Shown: piece by piece, positions 17,289 to 24,790 of the stretch
Numbering within the stretch: position 1 is the stretch's first letter
Layout: every line of letters begins with the position of its first letter
Assembly: GCF_001907675.1 (NCBI RefSeq)
Contig: NZ_MPNT01000042.1
Coordinates: 1 to 44,947, forward strand
DNA from: Mycobacterium paraffinicum
GTDB taxonomy: Bacteria; Actinomycetota; Actinomycetes; Mycobacteriales; Mycobacteriaceae
Reading direction: 5' to 3'
DNA length: 44,947 nucleotides
The notes under the pieces: model-generated
Database searches by the model: none
Told to the model about the DNA's origin: nothing
What the model saw: the letters and a program-made list of their open reading frames with translations, nothing else
Translations under genes and position numbers: made by a program

Positions 17289-19555
17289 GACCGCTCCGCC
17301 AACCGGTAGATGGCCTGCTCGGTACCGCCGACCGAGATGGTGCCGGCGGGAGCGAACTGGCGCACGTCACGCATCGCCTCATACACCTGCGACGCGACGT
17401 AGATGCCCGACTGATCTGAACCGCTTTGCATTTGGTAGGCGAGGCTCACCGCGGCGCCCCACATGTCATAGACCAGCCCCGAGCGGCCGACCAGACCGCT
17501 GATGACGTTGCCGGTGCTGATGCCCACCCGTAGGCGCAACTCGTGACCGGTTTGGCTGTTGAACCGCTCGATGATGTGGCGCATTTCGAGCGCGAAGTCG
17601 ACGCTTCGATGGATGCTGTCCAGCCGCGGCGTCACCACGCCGCAGCTGGCGAGGTAGCCGTTGTGGAAGGTGCGGATTCGCTCGACGCCGAGAGATTCTG
17701 CGGCCGAGTCGAATTGCCGGAAAAGTTCGTCGACGATCCCCACCAGTTCGTCGCCGGATACGTCGACGGACACCTCGTCGAGTCCGACGATCTCGGCGAA
17801 GATGACGGCCACGTCCTGGTGCTCCTGTGCGATGGTCTCCTGGCCCTCCCGATATCGCTGGACGACGGACTCGGGCATCAGCGCCAACAACAACCGGTCA
17901 TTTTCCCGGCGCTGTTCGTTGAGCAACTCCTCCTTGATCGCCAGGTTGCGGCTCATCTCGTTGAAAGCCGCGGTGAGCTCGCCGATTTCGTCGCGCGTCT
18001 TCACCGGGATGTTGACCTCGTAGTCACCGGAGCTGATCTTCTGCGTGCCGGCCTGCAGCCGACGGATCGGGCGTAACATCAGCTGGGCCAGCACCATCGA
18101 CGCCACGCAGATGGCGAAGATCATGATCGACACAGCCAGCACGAGCGTTCTGCTGAACCGGCCGAGGCGTGCGAAGGCATCGGAGTTGTCGCGCGTCGCC
18201 AGGATCGACCAGTGCAGGTCGGAGTTCGGCACCGTCAGCGGGGCGTAGGCCTCCAGCTCCCTATTGCCCAGATAGTCGGTGGCGCTGACGACTCCGGTTT
18301 GTCCGCGTTGGGCGGCGCGAAGACCCGCGGTCGGGACCGGCTGCACCAACGTCGTGCCACCAAGGCGGATCGCTTCCTCCACGACGTCGGGCGGGGTGCC
18401 GGAAGCCACCGCCTCGCGCTGGTACTCGGCTCGATCCTCGAGGAAAAGCCTTGAGTCGGAACGCATCAGGTTATCGGGGCCGGCCAGGTACGTCTCCGTT
18501 GCCGGGCCCATTCCGGCGGCCTCCCAATGCTTGTCGGCGGTCATGATCTTGTTGATCTTCGAGATCGGCAGCGGGAGCGCCATCACGCCGTTGAACTTGC
18601 CGTTCATCCCCACCGGCGAAACCACCCACGCCGTCGGGGCGTCGAGTTGCGGCTGGTAGGGCTGGAAGTCGGTGATCCAGACGAAGTCGAGATCGTTGGA
18701 GCGCAAAGCCTTTTGGTACGCGTCCCGCAGATTGGATTCGCGGTACGGGCCGGTCAGAATATTGGTGCCCAAGTCTGGGCCCTTGTTCACCGAGAACACG
18801 ACGTTGCCCTGCATGTCCAGCAACAGCGCGTCGGGGTATTCGAAACGGGTGACGATGTCGCGCATGTAGAAGCTGTAGCGGGCGCTGGCCGCCGACCAGG
18901 CGCTACCGTCACCCGCGTCCTCGACCCTCCTCGCCTCGGCGGCCGATGGGTACTGCGCGGTGTAGTTGGCCTGAAGGTACTTCTGCGCGTTGGAACTCGG
19001 GAAGATCGCGTTGCGGTCGAGTTCCTCACCGGTGATGCGCTTGATCGGCTTGATCATGTTGTTGTCGTAGTAGTTGACGAGCGCTTGCTGCTGGGGCGGC
19101 GTGATCGTCGCGTTGGACAACTGCGCGAAGCCGTCGGTGAACGCCGTGGTGGCCTCGACGATGCTGAAGCCGCCGCTGTAGACGATCAGGGAATTCGTGA
19201 CCTCTTTGAACAGCGACTGCACCTGCCGCCCCTGGGATTCGCGGAGCTCGGTTAACCGCTCGGATTCGACTTGGCGCAACGCGTTGCGACCCGACGATAC
19301 CCCGATGAAGGCGATCACCCCGATCGACAGGATGCTGCACAACAGCAGCGTCAGCAAAAGCTTGGATTGGAGGCCGATCCGGAAGAACCGACGACGGCGA
19401 TACTTAGGGCCTTTGCCGGCCTCGCTCGCCTGCGTCACAACCGATTCGGCCGGGCCGGGAGCCGGGGCGGGCGCCGGTGCGTTCTCCGAAGCCGGCTCAG
19501 CGTCCCGTACCTCGCTCGATGTCACTCGACTTCGCCCTTCCTGGACAGGCAGCAT
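17285..19555 (-). CDS. Membrane adenylate cyclase homologue with HAMP domain, catalytic residues substituted (Rv2435c-like)
   Basis: The 756-residue protein has a cytoplasmic Pro/Ala-rich N-terminus, TM1 at ~65-87, a ~380-residue extracellular sensor, TM2 at ~470-492, HAMP at ~490-545 and a class III nucleotide cyclase homology domain at ~580-715. The fold is recognisable (FAEIVG, VDELFRQFD, RIRTFHNGY, GISTGNVISGLVG, YDMWGAAVSLAYQM). Every canonical active-site position is altered: first metal Asp to Glu588, substrate Lys to Arg628, second metal Asp to Asn632, substrate Asp to Ala701, transition-state Asn to Ser704 and Arg to Gln708. It is probably a pseudocyclase that signals by contact. The 4-nt overlap with the MscS/CNB gene supports a shared job. 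Start ATG 19555 is plausible but may be longer than the native one. Confidence 0.85.
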   Translation of the reverse strand: MLPVQEGRSRVTSSEVRDAEPASENAPAPAPAPGPAESVVTQASEAGKGPKYRRRRFFRIGLQSKLLLTLLLCSILSIGVIAFIGVSSGRNALRQVESERLTELRESQGRQVQSLFKEVTNSLIVYSGGFSIVEATTAFTDGFAQLSNATITPPQQQALVNYYDNNMIKPIKRITGEELDRNAIFPSSNAQKYLQANYTAQYPSAAEARRVEDAGDGSAWSAASARYSFYMRDIVTRFEYPDALLLDMQGNVVFSVNKGPDLGTNILTGPYRESNLRDAYQKALRSNDLDFVWITDFQPYQPQLDAPTAWVVSPVGMNGKFNGVMALPLPISKINKIMTADKHWEAAGMGPATETYLAGPDNLMRSDSRLFLEDRAEYQREAVASGTPPDVVEEAIRLGGTTLVQPVPTAGLRAAQRGQTGVVSATDYLGNRELEAYAPLTVPNSDLHWSILATRDNSDAFARLGRFSRTLVLAVSIMIFAICVASMVLAQLMLRPIRRLQAGTQKISSGDYEVNIPVKTRDEIGELTAAFNEMSRNLAIKEELLNEQRRENDRLLLALMPESVVQRYREGQETIAQEHQDVAVIFAEIVGLDEVSVDVSGDELVGIVDELFRQFDSAAESLGVERIRTFHNGYLASCGVVTPRLDSIHRSVDFALEMRHIIERFNSQTGHELRLRVGISTGNVISGLVGRSGLVYDMWGAAVSLAYQMQSGSDQSGIYVASQVYEAMRDVRQFAPAGTISVGGTEQAIYRLAERS

Positions 19556-19673
19556 CGCTCACGCAGCACACTAGCGCGCGCCTCTCAAGATATGGGCGAT
19601 TGCGGCAAAGCGTTCGAGGCGAAGAACGCTCGGACCTTCATCGACCCGACGGAGTGCACCTATCCTTGGCGCT

Positions 19674-20351
19674 ATGAGCGACTCGTGCGCGGACGGTTGC
19701 GGTTGCGGCGCCAGCGACGTGGCTACCATCCGGGGTGCCGAGCGCGACGCCGAATGGATACGGGCGGCGCGCTGGGCGCGATGGCTCGCGTGGGCGAGCC
19801 TGCTCTGGATGTGCGCGGAGGGCGCGCTCGGGCTGTGGCAGGGGTTCACCGTCGGGTCCATCTCGCTGATCGGTTGGGCGCTCGGTAGTGCGGTCGAGGG
19901 CTTGGCGAGCGTGATCGTCGTGTGGCGATTCACCGGTGACCGGATGCTGTCGGAGACCTCGGAGCGCCGGGCGCAGCGCGGGGTGGCCGTCTCGTTCTGG
20001 CTCATCGCGCCCTACATCGCTGTCGAATCGGTCCGGAATCTGCTCACCGGCGCCCACCCCGGCACGACGTTGATCGGGATCGCCTTGACCGCGGCGGCGC
20101 TGGTCTTGATGCCGCTGCTGGGATGGGCTAAGCGGCGGCTCGGCGGGCGCCTGAACTCACGCGCCACCGCCGGGGAGGGCACCCAAAACTATCTGTGCGC
20201 CGCGCAATCCGCGGCGGTGCTGCTGACGCTCGCCGTCATCGCCGTGTGGTCGGGCGGCTGGTGGCTGGACCCGGTGGTCGGACTGGTCATCGCCGGTGTC
20301 GCGGTCCGCGAGGGTTTCCAGGCGTGGCGCGGCGAGGACTGCGGATGTTGA
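19674..20351 (+). CDS. CDF-related membrane protein with Cys-rich termini
   Basis: The 225-residue protein has about six membrane segments and ends with WLDPVVGLVIAGVAVREG, the pattern of TM6 in cation diffusion facilitators. The cytoplasmic C-terminal metal-sensing domain of typical CDFs is missing. Both ends are cysteine-rich (CADGCGCG near residues 5-12 and DCGC at the C-terminus). The expected Asp/His zinc sites are not seen: TM2 reads GWALGSAVEGLAS and TM5 reads YLCAAQSAA. It may transport a metal by another ligand set or act in metal sensing; substrate unknown. It is divergent from the cyclase homologue across 118 nt. A corresponding gene is not, from memory, at this place in M. tuberculosis. 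Start ATG 19674 precedes the Cys motif directly. Confidence 0.65.
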   Translation: MSDSCADGCGCGASDVATIRGAERDAEWIRAARWARWLAWASLLWMCAEGALGLWQGFTVGSISLIGWALGSAVEGLASVIVVWRFTGDRMLSETSERRAQRGVAVSFWLIAPYIAVESVRNLLTGAHPGTTLIGIALTAAALVLMPLLGWAKRRLGGRLNSRATAGEGTQNYLCAAQSAAVLLTLAVIAVWSGGWWLDPVVGLVIAGVAVREGFQAWRGEDCGC

Positions 20352-20415
20352 CACCCGCGCCAAAATGGTGGCGCCACAGACGTTTTGGCCCGCGCCATCG
20401 GCTGACGTCGACGTA

Positions 20416-21294
20416 ATGGCGCGAATTTGTGTGGTCGGCAGCGTGAACATGGACCTGTCGCTGCGCGTCGACACCCTCCCCCGCCCCGGCGAGACGGTGC
20501 TGGCGTCGTCGCTGACCTCCGCGCCGGGCGGCAAGGGCGGCAATCAAGCGGTGGCGGCGGCGCGTGCGGGTGCACGGGTGCAATTCGTCGGAGCGGTCGG
20601 CGACGACCCGGCCGCCGCGCGGTTACGCGCCCACCTGCTGGACAACGGCGTGCGTTTGGACGGCACCGCGCAAGCGCCCGGGCCGAGCGGCACGGCGATC
20701 GTCGTTGTCGATGCCGACGCCGAGAACACCATCGTGGTCGCGCCGGGGGCGAACGCGCGTCTGACGCTGGACAGCGCCGCCGCGCGAGGCGCGATCAGCG
20801 ACTGTGACGTCTTATTGACGCAGCTGGAAATTCCCGTGCGGGCGGCCACGGCCGCGGCACGGCTAGCCCGGTCGGCCGGCGCGGTCGTCATCGTCAACGC
20901 CTCACCGTCCGGGCAGGACCCCAGCTCGTTGCCCGACCTTGCCGCCGTGGCCGACGTGGTCATCGCCAACGAGGCCGAGGCCGGCGCGTGGCCGTGGCGC
21001 ACCGATCACCTGGTGACCACCCTGGGGGCGAGCGGCGCGCGGTACGTCGGCGTCGACGGCGACTTCACGGTGCCCGCTCCGGCGGTGGCCGCGGTGGACA
21101 CCAGTGGGGCCGGGGACGTGTTCGCCGGCGTGCTCGCGGGAAGCTGGCCACCCCATCCGGGTTCGCCCGCCGAGCGGCTGCACGCGCTGCGGCGCGCCTG
21201 CGCCGCGGGCGCGCTGGCGACGCTGGTCGCCGGCGCCGGCGACTGCGCACCCGATGCCGAAGCGATCGACGCGGCGCTCGAATCACCTGCCTGA
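20416..21294 (+). CDS. rbsK: Ribokinase-like PfkB family sugar kinase
   Basis: The 292-residue protein is a PfkB carbohydrate kinase (Rv2436 position). The first signature GGKGGNQAVAAARAGA and the second DTSGAGDVFAGVLAG, with catalytic Asp in GAGD, are intact, and the N-terminus ICVVGSVNMDLSLRVDTLPRPGET is typical of ribokinase. It would phosphorylate D-ribose or a similar sugar to the 5-phosphate with ATP. The ATG at 20416 is chosen over an upstream in-frame start at 20296, which lies within the previous gene. No ribose transporter is adjacent, so the true sugar is not certain. Confidence 0.85.
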   Translation: MARICVVGSVNMDLSLRVDTLPRPGETVLASSLTSAPGGKGGNQAVAAARAGARVQFVGAVGDDPAAARLRAHLLDNGVRLDGTAQAPGPSGTAIVVVDADAENTIVVAPGANARLTLDSAAARGAISDCDVLLTQLEIPVRAATAAARLARSAGAVVIVNASPSGQDPSSLPDLAAVADVVIANEAEAGAWPWRTDHLVTTLGASGARYVGVDGDFTVPAPAVAAVDTSGAGDVFAGVLAGSWPPHPGSPAERLHALRRACAAGALATLVAGAGDCAPDAEAIDAALESPA

Positions 21295-21394
21295 CCTGCG
21301 GTTGGCAGCAGTTGGCAGCGTCTGGCGTCGATCTGGCAGTGGTTCGCGGGCAGCGTCGGTGGCGATCGCTATCAGCCATCGAGAAAGGACCCTC

Positions 21395-21802
21395 ATGTCC
21401 GCTACCACGATTGATCGCACGGGCACCCGGGACGGCCTGCTGCGGCTCGCCATGCGCGCCGACGCCGCCATCAGTGGGCTGGTCGGCCTGGCCGGCATCC
21501 CGCTGGCCGGCCGACTCGCCGAGCTGTCGGGCACCACGAAGGCGTTCGAGTACGCGATGGGCGCGTTCTTGATCGGCTACGGCGTGGTCGTCTTCGGGCT
21601 CGCCAGCCTGCCGTCGGTGCGCCGCGCCGGCATGGGCGTCATCATCGCCAACTTGCTCTACACGGTGAGCGCCGTGGTGCTGGTGCTCACGGACGTCTTC
21701 CCGCTGACCTCGGCCGGCGTCGCATTGAACCTGGCGGCCGGGGCCTACACCCTGGTATTCGCGGAGCTGCAGTACCAGGGCTGGCGCCGCGCGAGGGCGT
21801 GA
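21395..21802 (+). CDS. Small four-helix membrane protein (Rv2437-like)
   Basis: The 135-residue product has four hydrophobic segments (ISGLVGLAGIPLAG, YAMGAFLIGYGVVVFGLA, GVIIANLLYTVSAVVLVL, AGVALNLAAGAYTLVFAEL). ATG 21395 follows a clear GAGAAAGGA ribosome site; the frame open further upstream runs into rbsK and is rejected. It matches Rv2437 by position, a protein of unknown function. The 100-nt gap after rbsK suggests a weakly linked or separate transcript. No catalytic motif is visible. Confidence 0.75.
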   Translation: MSATTIDRTGTRDGLLRLAMRADAAISGLVGLAGIPLAGRLAELSGTTKAFEYAMGAFLIGYGVVVFGLASLPSVRRAGMGVIIANLLYTVSAVVLVLTDVFPLTSAGVALNLAAGAYTLVFAELQYQGWRRARA

Positions 21803-21812
21803 GCCGGGCGTT

Positions 21813-21843
21813 CGGGCCCGTCCGGCGATCCCGGGCGGGCCCG
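21813..21843. terminator. Hairpin terminator between convergent genes
   Basis: Arms CGGGCCCGTCCGG (21813-21825) and CCGGGCGGGCCCG (21831-21843) flank the loop CGATC. They give 13 pairs including one U-G wobble on the plus strand; on the minus strand that pair is a C-A mismatch. The hairpin lies 11 nt after the Rv2437-like stop and 8 nt before the nadE stop. It has no U tract, as is common in mycobacterial terminators. It probably acts mainly on the plus-strand transcript. Confidence 0.6.
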
Positions 21844-21850
21844 CAGCGCG

Positions 21851-23893
21851 CTATTCCTCGGGAATCTGGCGGTCGATCTCGTCGAGCCAGATGCGCGCGG
21901 ACATGTCCGACGGGGCGCGCCAATCACCGCGCGGCGACAGCGCGCCGCCGTGCGACACCTTCGGGCCGTTGGGCAATGCCGAGCGCTTGAATTGGCTGAA
22001 CGAGTAGAACCGCTGCACGAAGATCCCAAGCCAATGCCGAATCTCCTTCAGCGAGTACGTCGGTCGCTTGTCCTCGGGGAATCCCGGCGGCCAGTTGCCC
22101 CGCTCGGGGTCGCTCCACGCGTGCCAGGCCAGGAACGCGATCTTCGAGGGCCGGAACCCGTAGCGCAGCACGTGGAACAACGAAAAGTCTTGCAGGGCGT
22201 ACGGTCCGACCTTGTCCTCGCTGCTCTGCAGCTCCTCCTCTTCGCCTTTCGGGACGAGCTCCGGGGAGATCTCGGTGTCGAGCACCGACTGCAGCACGTC
22301 GGTGACGTCGGATTCGAACTGGCCGGACGAAATCACCCAACGGATCAGGTGCTGGATCAGTGTCTTTGGGACACCGCCATTGACGTTGTAGTGCGACATC
22401 TGATCGCCCACCCCGTAGGTCGACCACCCCAGCCCGATCTCGGAGAGGTCGCCGGTGCCCAGCACGATGCCGCCGCGCTGGTTGGCCAGCCGGAAGAGGT
22501 AGTCAGTGCGCAGGCCCGCCTGCACATTTTCGAAGGTGACGTCGTAGACCTTCTCGCCGCGCCCGAACGGATGGTCCATCTCCTTGAACATCATCATCGC
22601 GGTCTCGGTGATGTCGATCTCGGAGAAGGTGACGCCGAGCGCGCGGCACAACTCGATCGCGTTGCGTTTGGTGCGGTCGCCCGTGGCGAAACCCGGCAGC
22701 GTGAACGCGAGAATATCGCTGCGCGGCCGTTCTTCCCGGTCCATCGCGCGCGCGGCCACGATCAGCGCGTGCGTCGAATCCAGGCCGCCGGAAATTCCGA
22801 TGACGATCTTCGGGTAGTTGAGCGCTCGCAGCCGCTGCTCGAGCCCGGCGACCTGAATGTTGTAGGCCTCGTAGCAATCTTGTTCCAGGCGTTCGCGATT
22901 GGCGGGGACGAACGGGAAACGCTCGACGTCGCGGCGCAATCCGAGGTCGCCGGCCGGCGGCTCCAGCCGGAAGTCGACGCGCCGGAACGACTCGGCCGAC
23001 CCGCGGTGGTGGCGCCGGTTGTCGTCGAATGTCCCCATGCGCAAACGTTCTGAGCGCAGCAGGTCCAGGTCGACGTCGGCGACGCTGCGTCGCTCCCCCT
23101 TCGGGAAGCGCTCGGACGAGGCCAGCAGTTCGCCGTTCTCCCACACCATGGTCTGACCGTCCCAGGCGAGATCGGTGGTCGACTCGCCCTCACCCGCGGC
23201 GGCGTAGACATAGGCGGCCAGGCAGCGCGCCGACGCCGAGCGGGCCAGCAGGCAGCGGTCCTCGGCGCGGCCGATCGTGATGGGACTGCCGGAGAGGTTG
23301 GCCAGCACCGTCGCGCCGGCCAGCGCCGCTTCCGCACTGGGCGGGATCGGCACGAACATGTCCTCACAGATTTCGACATGCAGCACGAAGCCGGGGATGT
23401 CGGAGGCGGCGAACAGCAGGTCGGGGCCGAACGGGACGTCGGCGTCGCAGATTCGGATGGTGCCGCGCTCGTCATTTCCAGGCGCGATCTGGCGGCGTTC
23501 GTAGAACTCCCGGTAGGTGGGCAGGTAGGACTTCGGCACCACACCCAGCACGGCACCGCGGTGAATCACCACCGCGGTGTTGTAGATGCGATGCCGGTAC
23601 CGCAGCGGGGCGCCGACTACCAGGATCGGCAGCAGATCGGCCGAGGACGCGACGATGCTCTCGACGGCGGCCGTCACATCGTCCAGCAAGAGGTCTTGCA
23701 TCACGATGTCCTCGATCGAATACCCGGACAGCGTCAGCTCGGGGAACACCGCCACCGCGACGCCATCGTCGTGGCACTCGCGCGCCAGCCCCAGGACCGA
23801 CTCGGCGTTGGCCGCCGGATCGCCGATCGTGGTGTGATGGGTGCACGCGGCGACCCGGACAAAGCCCTGGCTGTAAGCGTTGTAAAAGTCCAT
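21851..23893 (-). CDS. nadE: Glutamine-dependent NAD+ synthetase NadE
   Basis: The 680-residue enzyme amidates deamido-NAD to NAD+ using glutamine and ATP. An N-terminal nitrilase-type glutaminase domain carries Glu52 (FPELTLSGYS), Lys121 (VVPKSYLPTYREFY) and nucleophile Cys176 (LHVEICEDMF). The C-terminal synthetase has the PPi-binding loop GISGGLDSTHAL near residue 365. Length and residue numbers match the well-studied M. tuberculosis enzyme (Rv2438c). ATG 23893 begins the conserved N-terminus DFYNAYSQGFVRVA. It works downstream of NadD, encoded at 11256. The next gene is divergent across 59 nt. Confidence 0.96.
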   Translation of the reverse strand: MDFYNAYSQGFVRVAACTHHTTIGDPAANAESVLGLARECHDDGVAVAVFPELTLSGYSIEDIVMQDLLLDDVTAAVESIVASSADLLPILVVGAPLRYRHRIYNTAVVIHRGAVLGVVPKSYLPTYREFYERRQIAPGNDERGTIRICDADVPFGPDLLFAASDIPGFVLHVEICEDMFVPIPPSAEAALAGATVLANLSGSPITIGRAEDRCLLARSASARCLAAYVYAAAGEGESTTDLAWDGQTMVWENGELLASSERFPKGERRSVADVDLDLLRSERLRMGTFDDNRRHHRGSAESFRRVDFRLEPPAGDLGLRRDVERFPFVPANRERLEQDCYEAYNIQVAGLEQRLRALNYPKIVIGISGGLDSTHALIVAARAMDREERPRSDILAFTLPGFATGDRTKRNAIELCRALGVTFSEIDITETAMMMFKEMDHPFGRGEKVYDVTFENVQAGLRTDYLFRLANQRGGIVLGTGDLSEIGLGWSTYGVGDQMSHYNVNGGVPKTLIQHLIRWVISSGQFESDVTDVLQSVLDTEISPELVPKGEEEELQSSEDKVGPYALQDFSLFHVLRYGFRPSKIAFLAWHAWSDPERGNWPPGFPEDKRPTYSLKEIRHWLGIFVQRFYSFSQFKRSALPNGPKVSHGGALSPRGDWRAPSDMSARIWLDEIDRQIPEE

Positions 23894-23952
23894 CGCCCTT
23901 CCATTGTCGCCTTACCGGTGTCAACCCGCGGCCGCCGGGTATCCCCTCCATC

Positions 23953-24492
23953 ATGAGCGATACTGCCGTCGTGGTGGTCGACATGATGAACACCTATCAG
24001 CATCCCGACGCTGAGGAACTAATACCCAATGTCGCGAAGATCATCGACCCGCTGGCCGATTTGGTCCGGCGCGCACGCGAATCCGACAACGTCGACCTGA
24101 TCTACGTCAACGACAACTACGGCGATTTCGCCGCCCAGTTCTCCGACATCGTCGGCTCCGCGCTCGACGGGGCCCGGCCCGATCTGGTCAAGCCGATCGT
24201 GCCGTCCGGGGACTGCCGCGTGATGACAAAGGTGCGGCACAGCGCGTTCTATGCGACCGCGCTGGCGTATTTGTTGAACCGGCTGGAGACCAAGCGGCTG
24301 GTCCTCACCGGGCAGGTCACCGAGCAGTGCATCCTCTACACCGCCCTCGACGCCTACGTGCGCCATTTTCAGGTCGTCATCCCCACCGACGCCGTCGCCG
24401 GTATCGACGCCGAGCTTGCCGAAGCGGCGTGCAAGATGATGGCAAAGAACATGTCGGCGGAGATCACCACCGCCGCGGACTGCCTCGGTTAG
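23953..24492 (+). CDS. Isochorismatase-family cysteine hydrolase
   Basis: The 179-residue protein has the family triad: Asp10 in VVVVDMMN, Lys93 in VMTKVRHSAF, and Cys126 in LTGQVTEQCIL, preceded by the usual cis-peptide loop. Relatives include nicotinamidase, isochorismatase and carbamoyl hydrolases. The metal-binding DxHxxxH set of nicotinamidase PncA is not visible (DGARPDLVK instead), so nicotinamidase activity is unlikely, although the gene is divergent from nadE. The substrate is unknown. ATG 23953 is the only early start. It is the first gene of a block that separates nadE from proB here. Confidence 0.75.
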   Translation: MSDTAVVVVDMMNTYQHPDAEELIPNVAKIIDPLADLVRRARESDNVDLIYVNDNYGDFAAQFSDIVGSALDGARPDLVKPIVPSGDCRVMTKVRHSAFYATALAYLLNRLETKRLVLTGQVTEQCILYTALDAYVRHFQVVIPTDAVAGIDAELAEAACKMMAKNMSAEITTAADCLG

Positions 24493-24790
24493 GGGACCGC
24501 AGCCGCCCGCATTTCGGGTGCGTTTGGCAACGAATGGGCATAGCCGCAACAGTTGCACTTTGCTGGTTTTACCGCTGCTGTGGTCAAAGTTTCGGGATCC
24601 AGCCGTCGGCTGCGGCTCTATGATTACCAGACATGGTCGCGTCGCAATTAGCGCGGTGATCCGACGAGGCAATTTGCTACACCGCCCGCGCATTCGCCGG
24701 AATTTCGATCCAATTGTGAATAAGATACGGATTCTTCCGCGAAAATCAGACGCGGATGGCCCAGGGTTCGTGCGATTGGCTCGGTGAGCG
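24493..24790. other. Gene-free gap before the patatin-like gene
   Basis: This 298-nt stretch is visibly AT-richer than its surroundings, especially near 24690-24750 (TTTCGATCCAATTGTGAATAAG). It probably contains the promoter of the patatin-like gene, for example a -10-like TAAGAT at 24721-24726. A short frame at 24518-24787 has no recognisable domain or ribosome site, and I do not call it. No tRNA, repeat or strong hairpin was seen. Confidence 0.4.

Noticed and set aside
15843..19555. Pycsar-like phage defence (cyclase plus membrane CNB effector)
   Set aside because: The layout is superficially similar, but the cyclase lacks every catalytic residue, the effector cassette lacks its ligand contacts, and the pair is in conserved core synteny (Rv2434c-Rv2435c).
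23953..24492. Nicotinamidase (PncA) because of the isochorismatase fold next to nadE
   Set aside because: The catalytic Asp/Lys/Cys are present, but the metal-binding His set of PncA is not seen.
24518..24787. 89-codon open frame in the gap before the patatin gene
   Set aside because: No ribosome site, no domain, Arg/Pro/Ile composition unlike neighbouring proteins, and it ends just before the patatin start, where a promoter is expected.
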